Source: Eubacterium brachy ATCC 33089 (lineage in GTDB: Bacteria > Bacillota > Clostridia > Peptostreptococcales > Anaerovoracaceae). Taken from it: 64,000 nt of DNA. The notes under the pieces are model-generated. The model was given only the letters and a program-made list of their open reading frames with translations. It was not told the DNA's origin and did no database searches. Made by a program: the position numbers and the translations under genes. Of this stretch, positions 19,613-27,370 are shown in pieces. How positions within the stretch are numbered: the first letter of the stretch is position 1; every line of letters begins with the position of its first letter. The DNA is taken from positions 1 to 64,000 of the forward strand of contig KI535284.1 of assembly GCA_000488855.1 (NCBI GenBank), in the 5' to 3' direction.

Positions 19613-19697
19613 AGAGCATAAAAATGGAAATAATGAAGAAAAGGTGAAATCTCAGTAAAGACGCAGACAATTTACAGCGAAATTAGAGGAAAATGAA

Positions 19698-20936
19698 ATG
19701 AGTGGAGTGAATAAGATAGAACTTTTGGCACCTGCAGGTGATTTGGAAAAATTGAAAACAGCCATAGATTATGGTGCCGATGCAGTGTATTTTGGTGGAG
19801 AAATGTTCAGTCTGAGAGCAGGAGCGGGAAATTTCTCCAAGGAAGATATGATTAAAGGTATAGAGTATGCTCACAGCCGCGGTAGAAAATGTCATTTAAC
19901 CATGAATATATTTCCGCATAACTATGACATAGACGGTATTGAAAAATATCTTCACAGCATAGAGGATGTGGAGATAGATGCGTTTATAGTATCGGATCCT
20001 GGAGTGATTATGATGATTCAGGAAATCATACCGAATGCGGAAATTCATCTGAGCACTCAAGCAAATCTCACTAATTATAAAACAGCTGAGTTTTGGGCAA
20101 AACACGGTTTAAAGAGAATAGTCATGGCAAGAGAACTTTCCCTTGCAGAAATGAAGATCATGAGAGAAAAAATTCCTGCAGAAATGGAAATGGAAGCGTT
20201 CATACAGGGAGCTATGTGCATTTCATATTCGGGAAGATGTCTTTTGAGCAATTTTATGATAAACAGAGATGCGAACAAGGGAGAGTGTGCTCATCCCTGC
20301 AGATGGAAATACAAACTTGTAGAAGAAAAAAGACCGGATGAGGAATACCCTATTTATGAGGATGAGAGAGGTACGTACATAATGAACTCAAAGGACTTAT
20401 CAATGTTGGAGCATATCCCCGATCTAGTTGAAACAGGAATATCTTCCGCGAAAATTGAGGGAAGGATGAAGAGCGCTTTTTACGTAGCGACAGTTGTTGG
20501 AGTTTACAGAAGAGCTATTGATGAGTACTATAAGAATCCTCAAAATTATAAATTCAACCCTCAATGGTTGGATGAGATTAAAAAGGTGAGTCACAGAGAT
20601 TTTACTACGGGATTCTATTATGATAAAGCAGATGATAAGGCACAAAATTACAGTACTGGTGCATATACAAGAGATTATGATTTCGTGGGAAAAGTTTTGA
20701 GCTACGATGAAAATACCGGAATCGCCGTGGTGGAACAGAGGAATAAAATGGTAGTGGGCGATGAAATAGAGATTTTTGGACCATACACTGAGTTTTGGAG
20801 TCAGAAGTTGGATTTTCTGCAGGATGAAAATGGAGTAGATATAGAATCCGCTCCACACCCTCAGCAGATTTTAAAAATAAAGATGAAATTTCCGGTTAAA
20901 GAGAATTTTATGATAAGGAAGAGAAAGGTAAATTGA
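19698..20936 (+). CDS. trhP: Peptidase U32-family protein (tRNA hydroxylation, TrhP-like)
   Basis: U32 family member with ELLAPAGDLEKLKTAIDYGA at the N-terminus, the EAFIQGAMCISYSGRCLLSN signature, and four conserved cysteines (AMC, GRC, GECAHPC) thought to hold an iron-sulfur cluster. In Bacillus and E. coli such proteins (YrrN/YrrO, TrhP) are needed for prephenate-dependent ho5U34 formation in tRNA; they are not proven proteases. The downstream partner in that pathway, TrmR, is the gene just upstream. One copy only here, where Bacillus has two. Length 412 fits TrhP2. GAGGAAAATGAA gives a suitable RBS. Confidence 0.85.
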   Translation: MSGVNKIELLAPAGDLEKLKTAIDYGADAVYFGGEMFSLRAGAGNFSKEDMIKGIEYAHSRGRKCHLTMNIFPHNYDIDGIEKYLHSIEDVEIDAFIVSDPGVIMMIQEIIPNAEIHLSTQANLTNYKTAEFWAKHGLKRIVMARELSLAEMKIMREKIPAEMEMEAFIQGAMCISYSGRCLLSNFMINRDANKGECAHPCRWKYKLVEEKRPDEEYPIYEDERGTYIMNSKDLSMLEHIPDLVETGISSAKIEGRMKSAFYVATVVGVYRRAIDEYYKNPQNYKFNPQWLDEIKKVSHRDFTTGFYYDKADDKAQNYSTGAYTRDYDFVGKVLSYDENTGIAVVEQRNKMVVGDEIEIFGPYTEFWSQKLDFLQDENGVDIESAPHPQQILKIKMKFPVKENFMIRKRKVN

Positions 20937-20937
20937 A

Positions 20938-22284
20938 ATGGTATCAGATGATTATCTCATAGGAATAGGAGAAGGGTTAATCGGACTTCTGATTATTGTT
21001 TTTTGTAATATAGTGATGTTGGCACAGACAGCAGTTGGCGAGATTAACAGAAACGCTCTGAGATCCTTGGAGGATGCAGAAAATAAAAAAGCAAACAGAA
21101 AAGCGGATAAAGTACTGAAATTATTGGAAAACTATAAGAGGGTGAGAATTACTTCCATTTTTGTGGTAACTCTCGGCATATTTTGGATTCTCCTGTCCTT
21201 GGGCGGGAATCTGATAAGATTTATTTTAAGTAGAAATATTCAGATCAACACATACATTATTACAGGAGTAGTCTCAATTGTGGGAAGCCTTGTAGTTTTG
21301 ACCTTTGTAATATTTCTCCCCAGAGAATTTGCAAGGCAGAATCAGGAAAAAACGGCTTTAAAATGGGGAGGATTTCTGTTTGTAGTATGCAGTATATTTT
21401 ATCCGTTTGCATTCGTAATCAAAGGTATTGGAAATTTATTTTTGAAAATGTTCAGAAAAAATCCCGCTACCTTTGAGGAGGAGTTCTCTGAAGAAAATAT
21501 ACTCTCGTTGTTGGAAAGAGGTCAGGAAAGCGGAGCACTGAAAGAAGAAGGTAAAAAGATGATAAATTCAATATTCGCTTTTGATGATAAGCTGGCTTAT
21601 GAAATTATGACTCCCAGAACAGATGTGTTTTCTATTGATATACTTGATGATACAGATGAATACATAGATGAGCTGATGGAAATGAAGTACTCAAGAATTC
21701 CTGTGTACGAAGACGACAGCGATAATATAATAGGAATTTTGAATGTAAAGGACTATTTAATTCAAGCGAGAGAAAAGGGCTTTGAATCGGTGGATATAAG
21801 AAAAATATTGAGAGATGCTTATTTTATTCCGGAAACTAAGAACATAGATTCGCTATTCTTTGAATTACAAAAAACAAAGCAACACATTGCCATATTGATA
21901 GATGAGTACGGTGGTTTTAGCGGAATTGTCACCATGGAAGACATAATTGAGGAAGTCATGGGTGATATAGATGATGAATACGACGAAGATGAATCGGAAA
22001 TAGAAAAAATAGGTAAAAATGAATATCTGATCGATGGAAACATGAGCATTGATAGAATCAATGAAGAGGTTGAGACAGATTTAGAATCTGAGACCAGTGA
22101 AACTATAGGAGGATTTTTAATAGATATTCTAGGAGAAATTCCTGACGACGGTGCAGATAGTAAAATTGAAATACACTACGAAAATTATAAGTTCAATATA
22201 CTGAAAGTTAAAGACAGACGCATCGAACAGGTGAAGATGACAGTTTTTGAAAAGCAAAAAGATGAAATAGAGGAAAATAGATGA
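20938..22284 (+). CDS. HlyC/CorC family transporter-like protein (DUF21-CBS-CorC)
   Basis: Membrane protein with a DUF21/CNNM transmembrane domain (residues ~1-160, three or four helices), two CBS domains (~210-340; EIMTPRTDVFSID, KYSRIPVYEDDSDNIIGIL, HIAILIDEYGGFSGIVTMED) and a C-terminal CorC_HlyC domain with the TIGGFLIDILGEIP motif. Relatives take part in magnesium or cobalt efflux or homeostasis, although old annotations call them hemolysins. It starts one base after the preceding stop and overlaps mtaB by four bases, so it is in the same operon. Transported ion not known. Confidence 0.88.
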   Translation: MVSDDYLIGIGEGLIGLLIIVFCNIVMLAQTAVGEINRNALRSLEDAENKKANRKADKVLKLLENYKRVRITSIFVVTLGIFWILLSLGGNLIRFILSRNIQINTYIITGVVSIVGSLVVLTFVIFLPREFARQNQEKTALKWGGFLFVVCSIFYPFAFVIKGIGNLFLKMFRKNPATFEEEFSEENILSLLERGQESGALKEEGKKMINSIFAFDDKLAYEIMTPRTDVFSIDILDDTDEYIDELMEMKYSRIPVYEDDSDNIIGILNVKDYLIQAREKGFESVDIRKILRDAYFIPETKNIDSLFFELQKTKQHIAILIDEYGGFSGIVTMEDIIEEVMGDIDDEYDEDESEIEKIGKNEYLIDGNMSIDRINEEVETDLESETSETIGGFLIDILGEIPDDGADSKIEIHYENYKFNILKVKDRRIEQVKMTVFEKQKDEIEENR

Positions 22285-23612
22285 AAATAGCAATTCACAC
22301 ATTAGGTTGCAAAGTAAATCAGTATGAAAGTGAAGCTATCAAAGGCAGATTTTTGGAGGCAGATGGAGAAATTGTAGGAGAAGAAGAATATGCTGATGTT
22401 TATATAATAAACACGTGTACAGTAACCAGTCTTGCAGACAGAAAATCAAGACAGTACATTAGGAGGATGAAGAAGAAAAATCCGAACTCTATAGTAGTTG
22501 TAACAGGTTGCTATGCTCAAGTGAATGCCAAAGAGGTAGCTGAAATACAAGGTGTAAATCTGATAGTGGGCAATAATAAAAAAAGTGAAATCGTAGAGCT
22601 TGTGCGTGAACACATGAAAAATAAAAGCATCTTCGATGAAGATTCAATGAAATTTCCCATAGAATTTTATGTAATGCCAACAGCGGAGATAAGAGATTTT
22701 GAAGAATGGGGAAGCACTATATTCATGGAAAATAGAACGAGGGCCTATGTAAAGATTCAAGAAGGATGCAACAGGTATTGTTCTTATTGTATAATTCCCT
22801 ATGCCAGAGGTGGATTGCGCTCAAGAAGAGAAGAAGATATTTTAAAAGAATGTAAGGAATTACTCAATAGAGGTTTTAGTGAATTGGTGTTGACGGGGAT
22901 AAATACAGCACTCTATGAAAATTTGGAATCCCTGTTGGATAAGTTGAACAGCATAAAAGGAAATTTCAGAATAAGGCTGAGTTCACTGGAGCCGACAGTT
23001 ATAAATAAGGATTATATAAAGAGAATTTTCAGATTTGATAAGCTATGTCATCATTTGCACTTATCATTGCAATCAGGATCTGATAGGATATTAAAATCTA
23101 TGAACAGGAGATATACGGCAGAAGATTATCTGGAAATAGCTGAAGTTTTGAAAGACTTTGATCCGTTGTACGGAATAACTACAGATATTATAATAGGTTT
23201 CCCGGGAGAAGATGAGAATGACTTCGATGATACTATGAATATGGTAAAAAATGTTGGATTTTGCAGAGTTCATCCGTTTAAATATTCCCAGAGGAAAGGA
23301 ACGTTGGCAGCTGATATGTCCGATCAAGTGAGAGGAGATATCAAAAAGCGAAGGATGGATCAGCTTATGGAAGTTAGCAAGAAAGTTGCAAAAAAATTTG
23401 CAGAGAAAAACCTCCATATGCGGACTGAAGTTATTTTTGAGGAAATCGTAAAAATTCAGGGAAAAGCTTATCTTGGAGGCTATACGGATAATTACTTGCG
23501 AGCATATTGTGAATTAAATGCAGAAATTGATGCAGATAAATATGTTGGAAAGATCATAAATGTAGTTAATAAAGATGTGATAAGCGATGGTGTTCTGGTA
23601 AATTTAGCCTAG
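22281..23612 (+). CDS. mtaB: tRNA t6A37 methylthiotransferase MtaB
   Basis: Radical SAM methylthiotransferase that converts t6A37 to ms2t6A37 in tRNAs decoding ANN codons. N-terminal MTTase domain with three cysteines (THTLGCKVNQ..., INTCTVT, VTGCYAQVN), radical SAM core CNRYCSYC (CxxxCxxC) in IQEGCNRYCSYCIIPYARG, and a C-terminal TRAM-like region. 443 residues is normal. Overlaps the CBS gene by four bases. With TrmR and the U32 protein upstream, two separate anticodon-loop modifications are made from neighbouring genes. Confidence 0.93.
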   Translation: MKIAIHTLGCKVNQYESEAIKGRFLEADGEIVGEEEYADVYIINTCTVTSLADRKSRQYIRRMKKKNPNSIVVVTGCYAQVNAKEVAEIQGVNLIVGNNKKSEIVELVREHMKNKSIFDEDSMKFPIEFYVMPTAEIRDFEEWGSTIFMENRTRAYVKIQEGCNRYCSYCIIPYARGGLRSRREEDILKECKELLNRGFSELVLTGINTALYENLESLLDKLNSIKGNFRIRLSSLEPTVINKDYIKRIFRFDKLCHHLHLSLQSGSDRILKSMNRRYTAEDYLEIAEVLKDFDPLYGITTDIIIGFPGEDENDFDDTMNMVKNVGFCRVHPFKYSQRKGTLAADMSDQVRGDIKKRRMDQLMEVSKKVAKKFAEKNLHMRTEVIFEEIVKIQGKAYLGGYTDNYLRAYCELNAEIDADKYVGKIINVVNKDVISDGVLVNLA

Positions 23613-23629
23613 CTTTTATATAAAGTAAA

Positions 23630-23658
23630 TTGAAAAATTGTAAAATATGATATAGAAT
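23630..23658 (+). promoter_or_regulatory. Candidate promoter for HIT gene
   Basis: TTGAAA at 23630-23635, a 17-base spacer and TAGAAT at 23653-23658, about 50 bases before the start at 23710. Confidence 0.55.
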
Positions 23659-23709
23659 GATTGTACGTAGACAATGAGTAACAGTTCTGAAAATGGAAAG
23701 GAGAAGTTT

Positions 23710-24051
23710 ATGGATAATTGTATTTTCTGCAAAATAAATTCAGGAGAAATCCCTGCAAAAAAAGTATATGAGGATGATAAAATTACAGCTTTCCATGACT
23801 TGGATCCTCAGGCACCGATTCATATCTTAATGATTCCTAAGAAGCATATTGCATCGATGGAAGATATAAGAGAAGAGGATATAGAGCTTTTAGGCTATAT
23901 GATGAATAAGATAAAGGAAATTGCTAAATTAGCGGGTATAGAAAACGGATATAGAACGGTTATAAACTGTGGAGAAAATGCCTTTCAAACGGTATTGCAT
24001 TTACATGTTCACGTTCTTGGAAATAGAAAACTAAACTGGCCACCGGGCTGA
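23710..24051 (+). CDS. HIT family nucleotide hydrolase
   Basis: Small histidine-triad protein of the Hint branch, likely hydrolysing nucleoside phosphoramidates such as AMP-lysine. N-terminal NCIFCKINSGEIPAKKVYED with the CxxC pair, and the catalytic HLHVHVLG near the C-terminus; ends in the family-typical WPPG. From ATG 23710 it is 113 residues, the standard length; GGAAAGGAG lies 6 bases upstream, so the in-frame ATG at 23674 is not used. Confidence 0.92.
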   Translation: MDNCIFCKINSGEIPAKKVYEDDKITAFHDLDPQAPIHILMIPKKHIASMEDIREEDIELLGYMMNKIKEIAKLAGIENGYRTVINCGENAFQTVLHLHVHVLGNRKLNWPPG

Positions 24052-24059
24052 TATTTTTC

Positions 24060-24088
24060 TTGCAATTCAATGAGATTTTTAGTATAAT
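24060..24088 (+). promoter_or_regulatory. Promoter for rpsU
   Basis: TTGCAA at 24060-24065, a 17-base spacer and a perfect TATAAT at 24083-24088. Immediately after the HIT stop. Confidence 0.65.
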
Positions 24089-24142
24089 GTCCTTGTTATA
24101 GACTGCTTTAAAGAATTTTAAATAAGTCAGGAGGTGAAAAGG

Positions 24143-24322
24143 ATGGCACAAGTTATCGTAAAAGAAAACGAGAGTTTGGAAAGTGCATTAAAGAGATTTA
24201 AGAGATCTTGCGCTAGAGATGGCGTTATGAGTGAACTTAGAAAGAGAGAACACTACGAGAAACCGAGTGTAAGAAGGAAGAAAAAATCTGAAGCGGCTAG
24301 GAAAAAAGCCAAGAAGTACTAA
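24143..24322 (+). CDS. rpsU: 30S ribosomal protein bS21
   Basis: Ribosomal protein S21, 59 residues from ATG 24143: [16 protein letters not shown], then [11 protein letters not shown] and a highly basic tail ending KKAKKY. It sits on the platform of the 30S subunit and aids initiation. The SD AGGAGGTG precedes the ATG; the GTG at 24134 is inside that SD and is not the start. rpsU followed by yqeY is a widespread Firmicutes order. Confidence 0.96.
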   Translation: MAQVIVKENESLESALKRFKRSCARDGVMSELRKREHYEKPSVRRKKKSEAARKKAKKY

Positions 24323-24346
24323 CTTCGGTTTTCGATTCGAGGTGAA

Positions 24347-24793
24347 TTGATTTTGAAAAAAAGATTGATGGATGATTTCAAAGCTGCGATGAAAAGCAGA
24401 GATGAGATTAGAAAAAATACTATAAATATGGTTAGAGCAGCTATTAAGCAAGTTGAAGTGGATACCAGAACTGAGCTTACAGACGATGAAATACTGCCGA
24501 TCATAGCAAAACAGGTAAAGATGAGAAGAGATGCTCTCGCTGACTTCGAAAAAGGTGGGAGAACTGACTTAATAGAGGTCTATAATAAAGAAATAGAAGT
24601 TCTTAGCGAGTACTTGCCCAAAGAACTTTCCGACGATGAAATAAAAACTCTAATAGCTCAAATAGCATCAGAGGAAAAAATTGAGTCGGGAAAGGAAAAC
24701 ATGGGCAGGCTTATGGGAGCAGTTATGAAAAAGGCAAAAGGCAAGGCTGACGGCAATCGCATAAGAAAAGCAGTAATGGAATTTTTAGGATAA
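24347..24793 (+). CDS. yqeY: GatB/YqeY domain protein
   Basis: YqeY protein of 148 residues (DUF with a GatB-tail fold): two helical bundles, with KKRLMDDFKAAMKSRDE at the N-terminus and a central LSEYLPKELSDDEI. The domain resembles the tail of GatB that binds tRNA, but its free-standing function is unknown. The start is TTG 24347 (SD GAGGTGA overlaps or directly precedes it); a second TTG at 24353 is equally possible. Confidence 0.88.
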   Translation: MILKKRLMDDFKAAMKSRDEIRKNTINMVRAAIKQVEVDTRTELTDDEILPIIAKQVKMRRDALADFEKGGRTDLIEVYNKEIEVLSEYLPKELSDDEIKTLIAQIASEEKIESGKENMGRLMGAVMKKAKGKADGNRIRKAVMEFLG

Positions 24794-24806
24794 TTTTAAA
24801 TATGAG

Positions 24807-24844
24807 GGATAAGCAATTATTAGGTAATTGCTTATCCGTTTTTT
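24807..24844 (+). terminator. Rho-independent terminator after yqeY
   Basis: Perfect 13-bp stem GGATAAGCAATTA (24807-24819)/TAATTGCTTATCC (24825-24837), a 5-base loop, then GTTTTTTT. Confidence 0.88.
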
Positions 24845-24847
24845 AAT

Positions 24848-25060
24848 AGAGTTTCACAGATTTATTATTTTAAATAATAAATCTGTAGAAACTCTTTATG
24901 CAAGGATTCCCCAGCGTTTCGCTGGCTGGAATCTACTGCGTAACAGATAGACAATTAAAAAAATAAATGTAGAAATATAAAGACGAGAATTTATAAGATA
25001 ATTGAGTAGAAACTCTTTATGCAAGGATTCCCCAGCGTTTCGCTGGTTGGAATCCACTGC
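24848..25060. repeat. Stem-loop block with a duplicated 55-bp REP-like unit
   Basis: A 23-bp hairpin (24848-24870 with 24872-24895, one bulged A) comes first. Two near-identical 55-base units follow at 24885-24939 and 25006-25060 (53 of 55 identical by eye; differences at CTGG[C/T]TGG and AATC[T/C]ACT). Each contains GGATTCC with CCAGCG TTT CGCTGG nested inside, closed by GGAATC. Spacing is 121 bases. Two copies are too few for a CRISPR; this looks like a palindromic intergenic repeat family. No gene is seen in the 378-base gap 24794-25171. Confidence 0.75.
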
Positions 25061-25171
25061 ACGGTGAAGAAGAAAGCGGTTGCGTAAAATTTAAGCAAAT
25101 CAAGAGATTATTAGAAGTAATATTTAACTCGTAATAAGAACGCAGGGTATGTGGAAAAGAAAGGAGTATAA

Positions 25172-26521
25172 ATGGATTCTAAAACGGTTAGAATGGGATA
25201 TATGCCTGTTGGTAGACTGCTTGCTACCATGTCGGGTCCGGCAATATTTTCAATGTTGATAAATGCTCTGTACAATATAATTGACAGTATTTTTGTAGCT
25301 CAAATAGGAGAGGATGCGTTGACAGCAGTTACCATAGGAGGACCGATTCAATTTTTTATGGTATCTATGGGTGTTGGTACCGGTGTAGGTATAAATTCAC
25401 TTATATCCAGAAGACTAGGTGCAAAGAAATTTGAAGATGCCAATAATGCAGCGAACAGCGGATTGAAATTGGCAATTTTTAATTGGTTAATATTTGTGAT
25501 ATTTGGCATATTTTTTGCTAAACCATTTATAGAAATATTTTCCAATGACCAGAGTATCGTAAAGCAAGGTGTATCATATTTATCAATTGTTACGGTGATC
25601 AGCTGCTTTTGTATGTTGGAATTGCTGTTGGAAAAAATTTTTCAAGCGACGGGGAATATGGTTTATCCGATGATAACCATGATAACAGGAGCTCTTGTAA
25701 ATACCATAGTGGATCCCATTTTAATTTTCGGATTGCTCGGAGCACCGAAACTCGGTGTAACAGGTGCTGCTATATCTACAGTTTTTGCTCAATTTGTGAG
25801 CATGTCTGTAGGAATTTATTTTATAAAAAGAAAAAACATAGGTTTAAAAGTAAATCTTTTGGATTTAAAAATAGATTTTAAAATAGTAAAAGAAATTTAT
25901 AAAGTCGGGGCGCCTTCCATAATAATGCAATCTCTGTCATCTGTCATGCTATTTGGCATAAATATTATTTTAGCGGCTTTTTCATCGACTGCAGTGGCTG
26001 TTATGGGAATCTATGGAAGATTGCAGATGTTCATATTTATGCCGGTATTCGGAATAAATCAGGGAGCATTACCTATTATGGGTTACAATTTTGGTGCAAA
26101 AAGTAAAAAAAGGTTGATGGATACATATAAATTAGCAAATATAGGAGCATTTACCATAATGGGTGTAGGACTTTTAATAATGCAAATATTTCCAGACCTT
26201 TTATTGAAAATGTTCAACGCCTCTCCGGAGATGTACGAAATTGGAATTAAAGCACTCAGGAGTATAAGCTGGTGCTTTCTACCGGCAGGCTATGGAATAA
26301 TAACGGCGGGAATGATGCAAGCGACAGGATACGGATTTTCAAGCATGTGGGGGTCAATAATAAGGCAGTTTGTCGGGATTTTGCCTTTAGCTTATATATT
26401 CGGTAAAATAGGTGGATTAGACTTAGTTTGGTGGGCATTCCCATCAGCTGAAATTTTAGGGCTATTATACTATATGATGTTTATGTACATTTTAAACAAG
26501 AGGGCCTTTAGTAAACTTTAG
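25172..26521 (+). CDS. MATE family efflux transporter
   Basis: Multidrug and toxic compound extrusion protein of 449 residues with about 12 membrane helices. Both MATE repeats are recognisable: GPAIFSMLINALYNIIDSIF at residues ~18-38, then GAPSIIMQSLSSVMLFGINI near 248, and YGRLQMFIFMPVFGINQG. Substrate is not predictable; it would exchange Na+ or H+ for drug or metabolite. It is the first gene after the repeat block, with AAAGGAG upstream and a new transcription unit starting within the gap. Its stop is 12 bases before the next gene. Confidence 0.9.
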   Translation: MDSKTVRMGYMPVGRLLATMSGPAIFSMLINALYNIIDSIFVAQIGEDALTAVTIGGPIQFFMVSMGVGTGVGINSLISRRLGAKKFEDANNAANSGLKLAIFNWLIFVIFGIFFAKPFIEIFSNDQSIVKQGVSYLSIVTVISCFCMLELLLEKIFQATGNMVYPMITMITGALVNTIVDPILIFGLLGAPKLGVTGAAISTVFAQFVSMSVGIYFIKRKNIGLKVNLLDLKIDFKIVKEIYKVGAPSIIMQSLSSVMLFGINIILAAFSSTAVAVMGIYGRLQMFIFMPVFGINQGALPIMGYNFGAKSKKRLMDTYKLANIGAFTIMGVGLLIMQIFPDLLLKMFNASPEMYEIGIKALRSISWCFLPAGYGIITAGMMQATGYGFSSMWGSIIRQFVGILPLAYIFGKIGGLDLVWWAFPSAEILGLLYYMMFMYILNKRAFSKL

Positions 26522-26533
26522 GAGGTGTAATGT

Positions 26534-27139
26534 ATGAAAAAGAGAATTATTACCATCAGTAGAGAGTATGGAAGTGGAGGCAGTGTAATTGCAGAAAATA
26601 TTGGAAAACAGTTGGATATTCCGGTATACGATGATGAGATAAATACATTGATTGCAGAAGAAAGCGGTTTTAAAGTTGAATTTGTCAGAGAATGGGTAGA
26701 ACATATGAAAGCGGGCCAGGATATTAAATTTTTAGATATTGGAGCCTTTTATCCAAGGAATTTAGCTAACGGAGATGTTTCAGTAAATGATGAAATGTTT
26801 TACGCACTCAATGGAGTCATAAATAGATTAGCGGAGAATGCTCCATGTATTATAGTTGGCAGATGTTCAGATTATATTTTGCAAGATAGAGAAGATGTTG
26901 TGAATGTTTTCATATATGCGGATTACAGTTTTAGAGAAGAAAGAGCGATTGTAAATTATGGGATTGATCCCGATCACGTTCATAATGAAATTAAAAAGCA
27001 AGACAAATTCAGAAGTAGATATTACGGCTATTATTGCGATAGGCCATGGGGAGAAAAAGGAAACTATCATGCTATGCTTGACAGTGGAAAGCTGGGTATA
27101 GAAAAAACAGCAGAAGTGATAATAAATGCATTTTTATAA
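26534..27139 (+). CDS. Cytidylate kinase-like family protein
   Basis: A 201-residue P-loop NMP-kinase-like protein of the AAA_33/cytidylate kinase-like family that is separate from true Cmk. TISREYGSGGSVIAENI carries the P-loop variant, and the later IIVGRCSDYILQDREDVVNVFIYA matches the family core. The biological phosphoryl acceptor is unknown. It follows the MATE gene directly with AGGAGGTG upstream, so the two are likely cotranscribed. Confidence 0.82.
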   Translation: MKKRIITISREYGSGGSVIAENIGKQLDIPVYDDEINTLIAEESGFKVEFVREWVEHMKAGQDIKFLDIGAFYPRNLANGDVSVNDEMFYALNGVINRLAENAPCIIVGRCSDYILQDREDVVNVFIYADYSFREERAIVNYGIDPDHVHNEIKKQDKFRSRYYGYYCDRPWGEKGNYHAMLDSGKLGIEKTAEVIINAFL

Positions 27140-27370
27140 AAATGTTGAACTAATGCGCATGAGAATATCCATTTTAAGTCAGAATACAAAAATGTATGAA
27201 GATAATATAGGTTGAAGATGGATAAAAAAATGACCTTATGGTAAAATAAAATTCGTGATTGCGCAGCGATTATTAAGAGCGTATGAGGGTATAAAAAAGG
27301 TTGAAAAATATCGACAGTGATAAAATATGAGAATGAAATTGTGATGAGTAAGGTTTAATGAGGGATTAGC

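Noticed and set aside
24885-25060. Possible CRISPR array
   Set aside because: Only two units, spaced 66 bases apart beyond the unit length, with no cas genes and with palindromic units of intergenic-repeat type.
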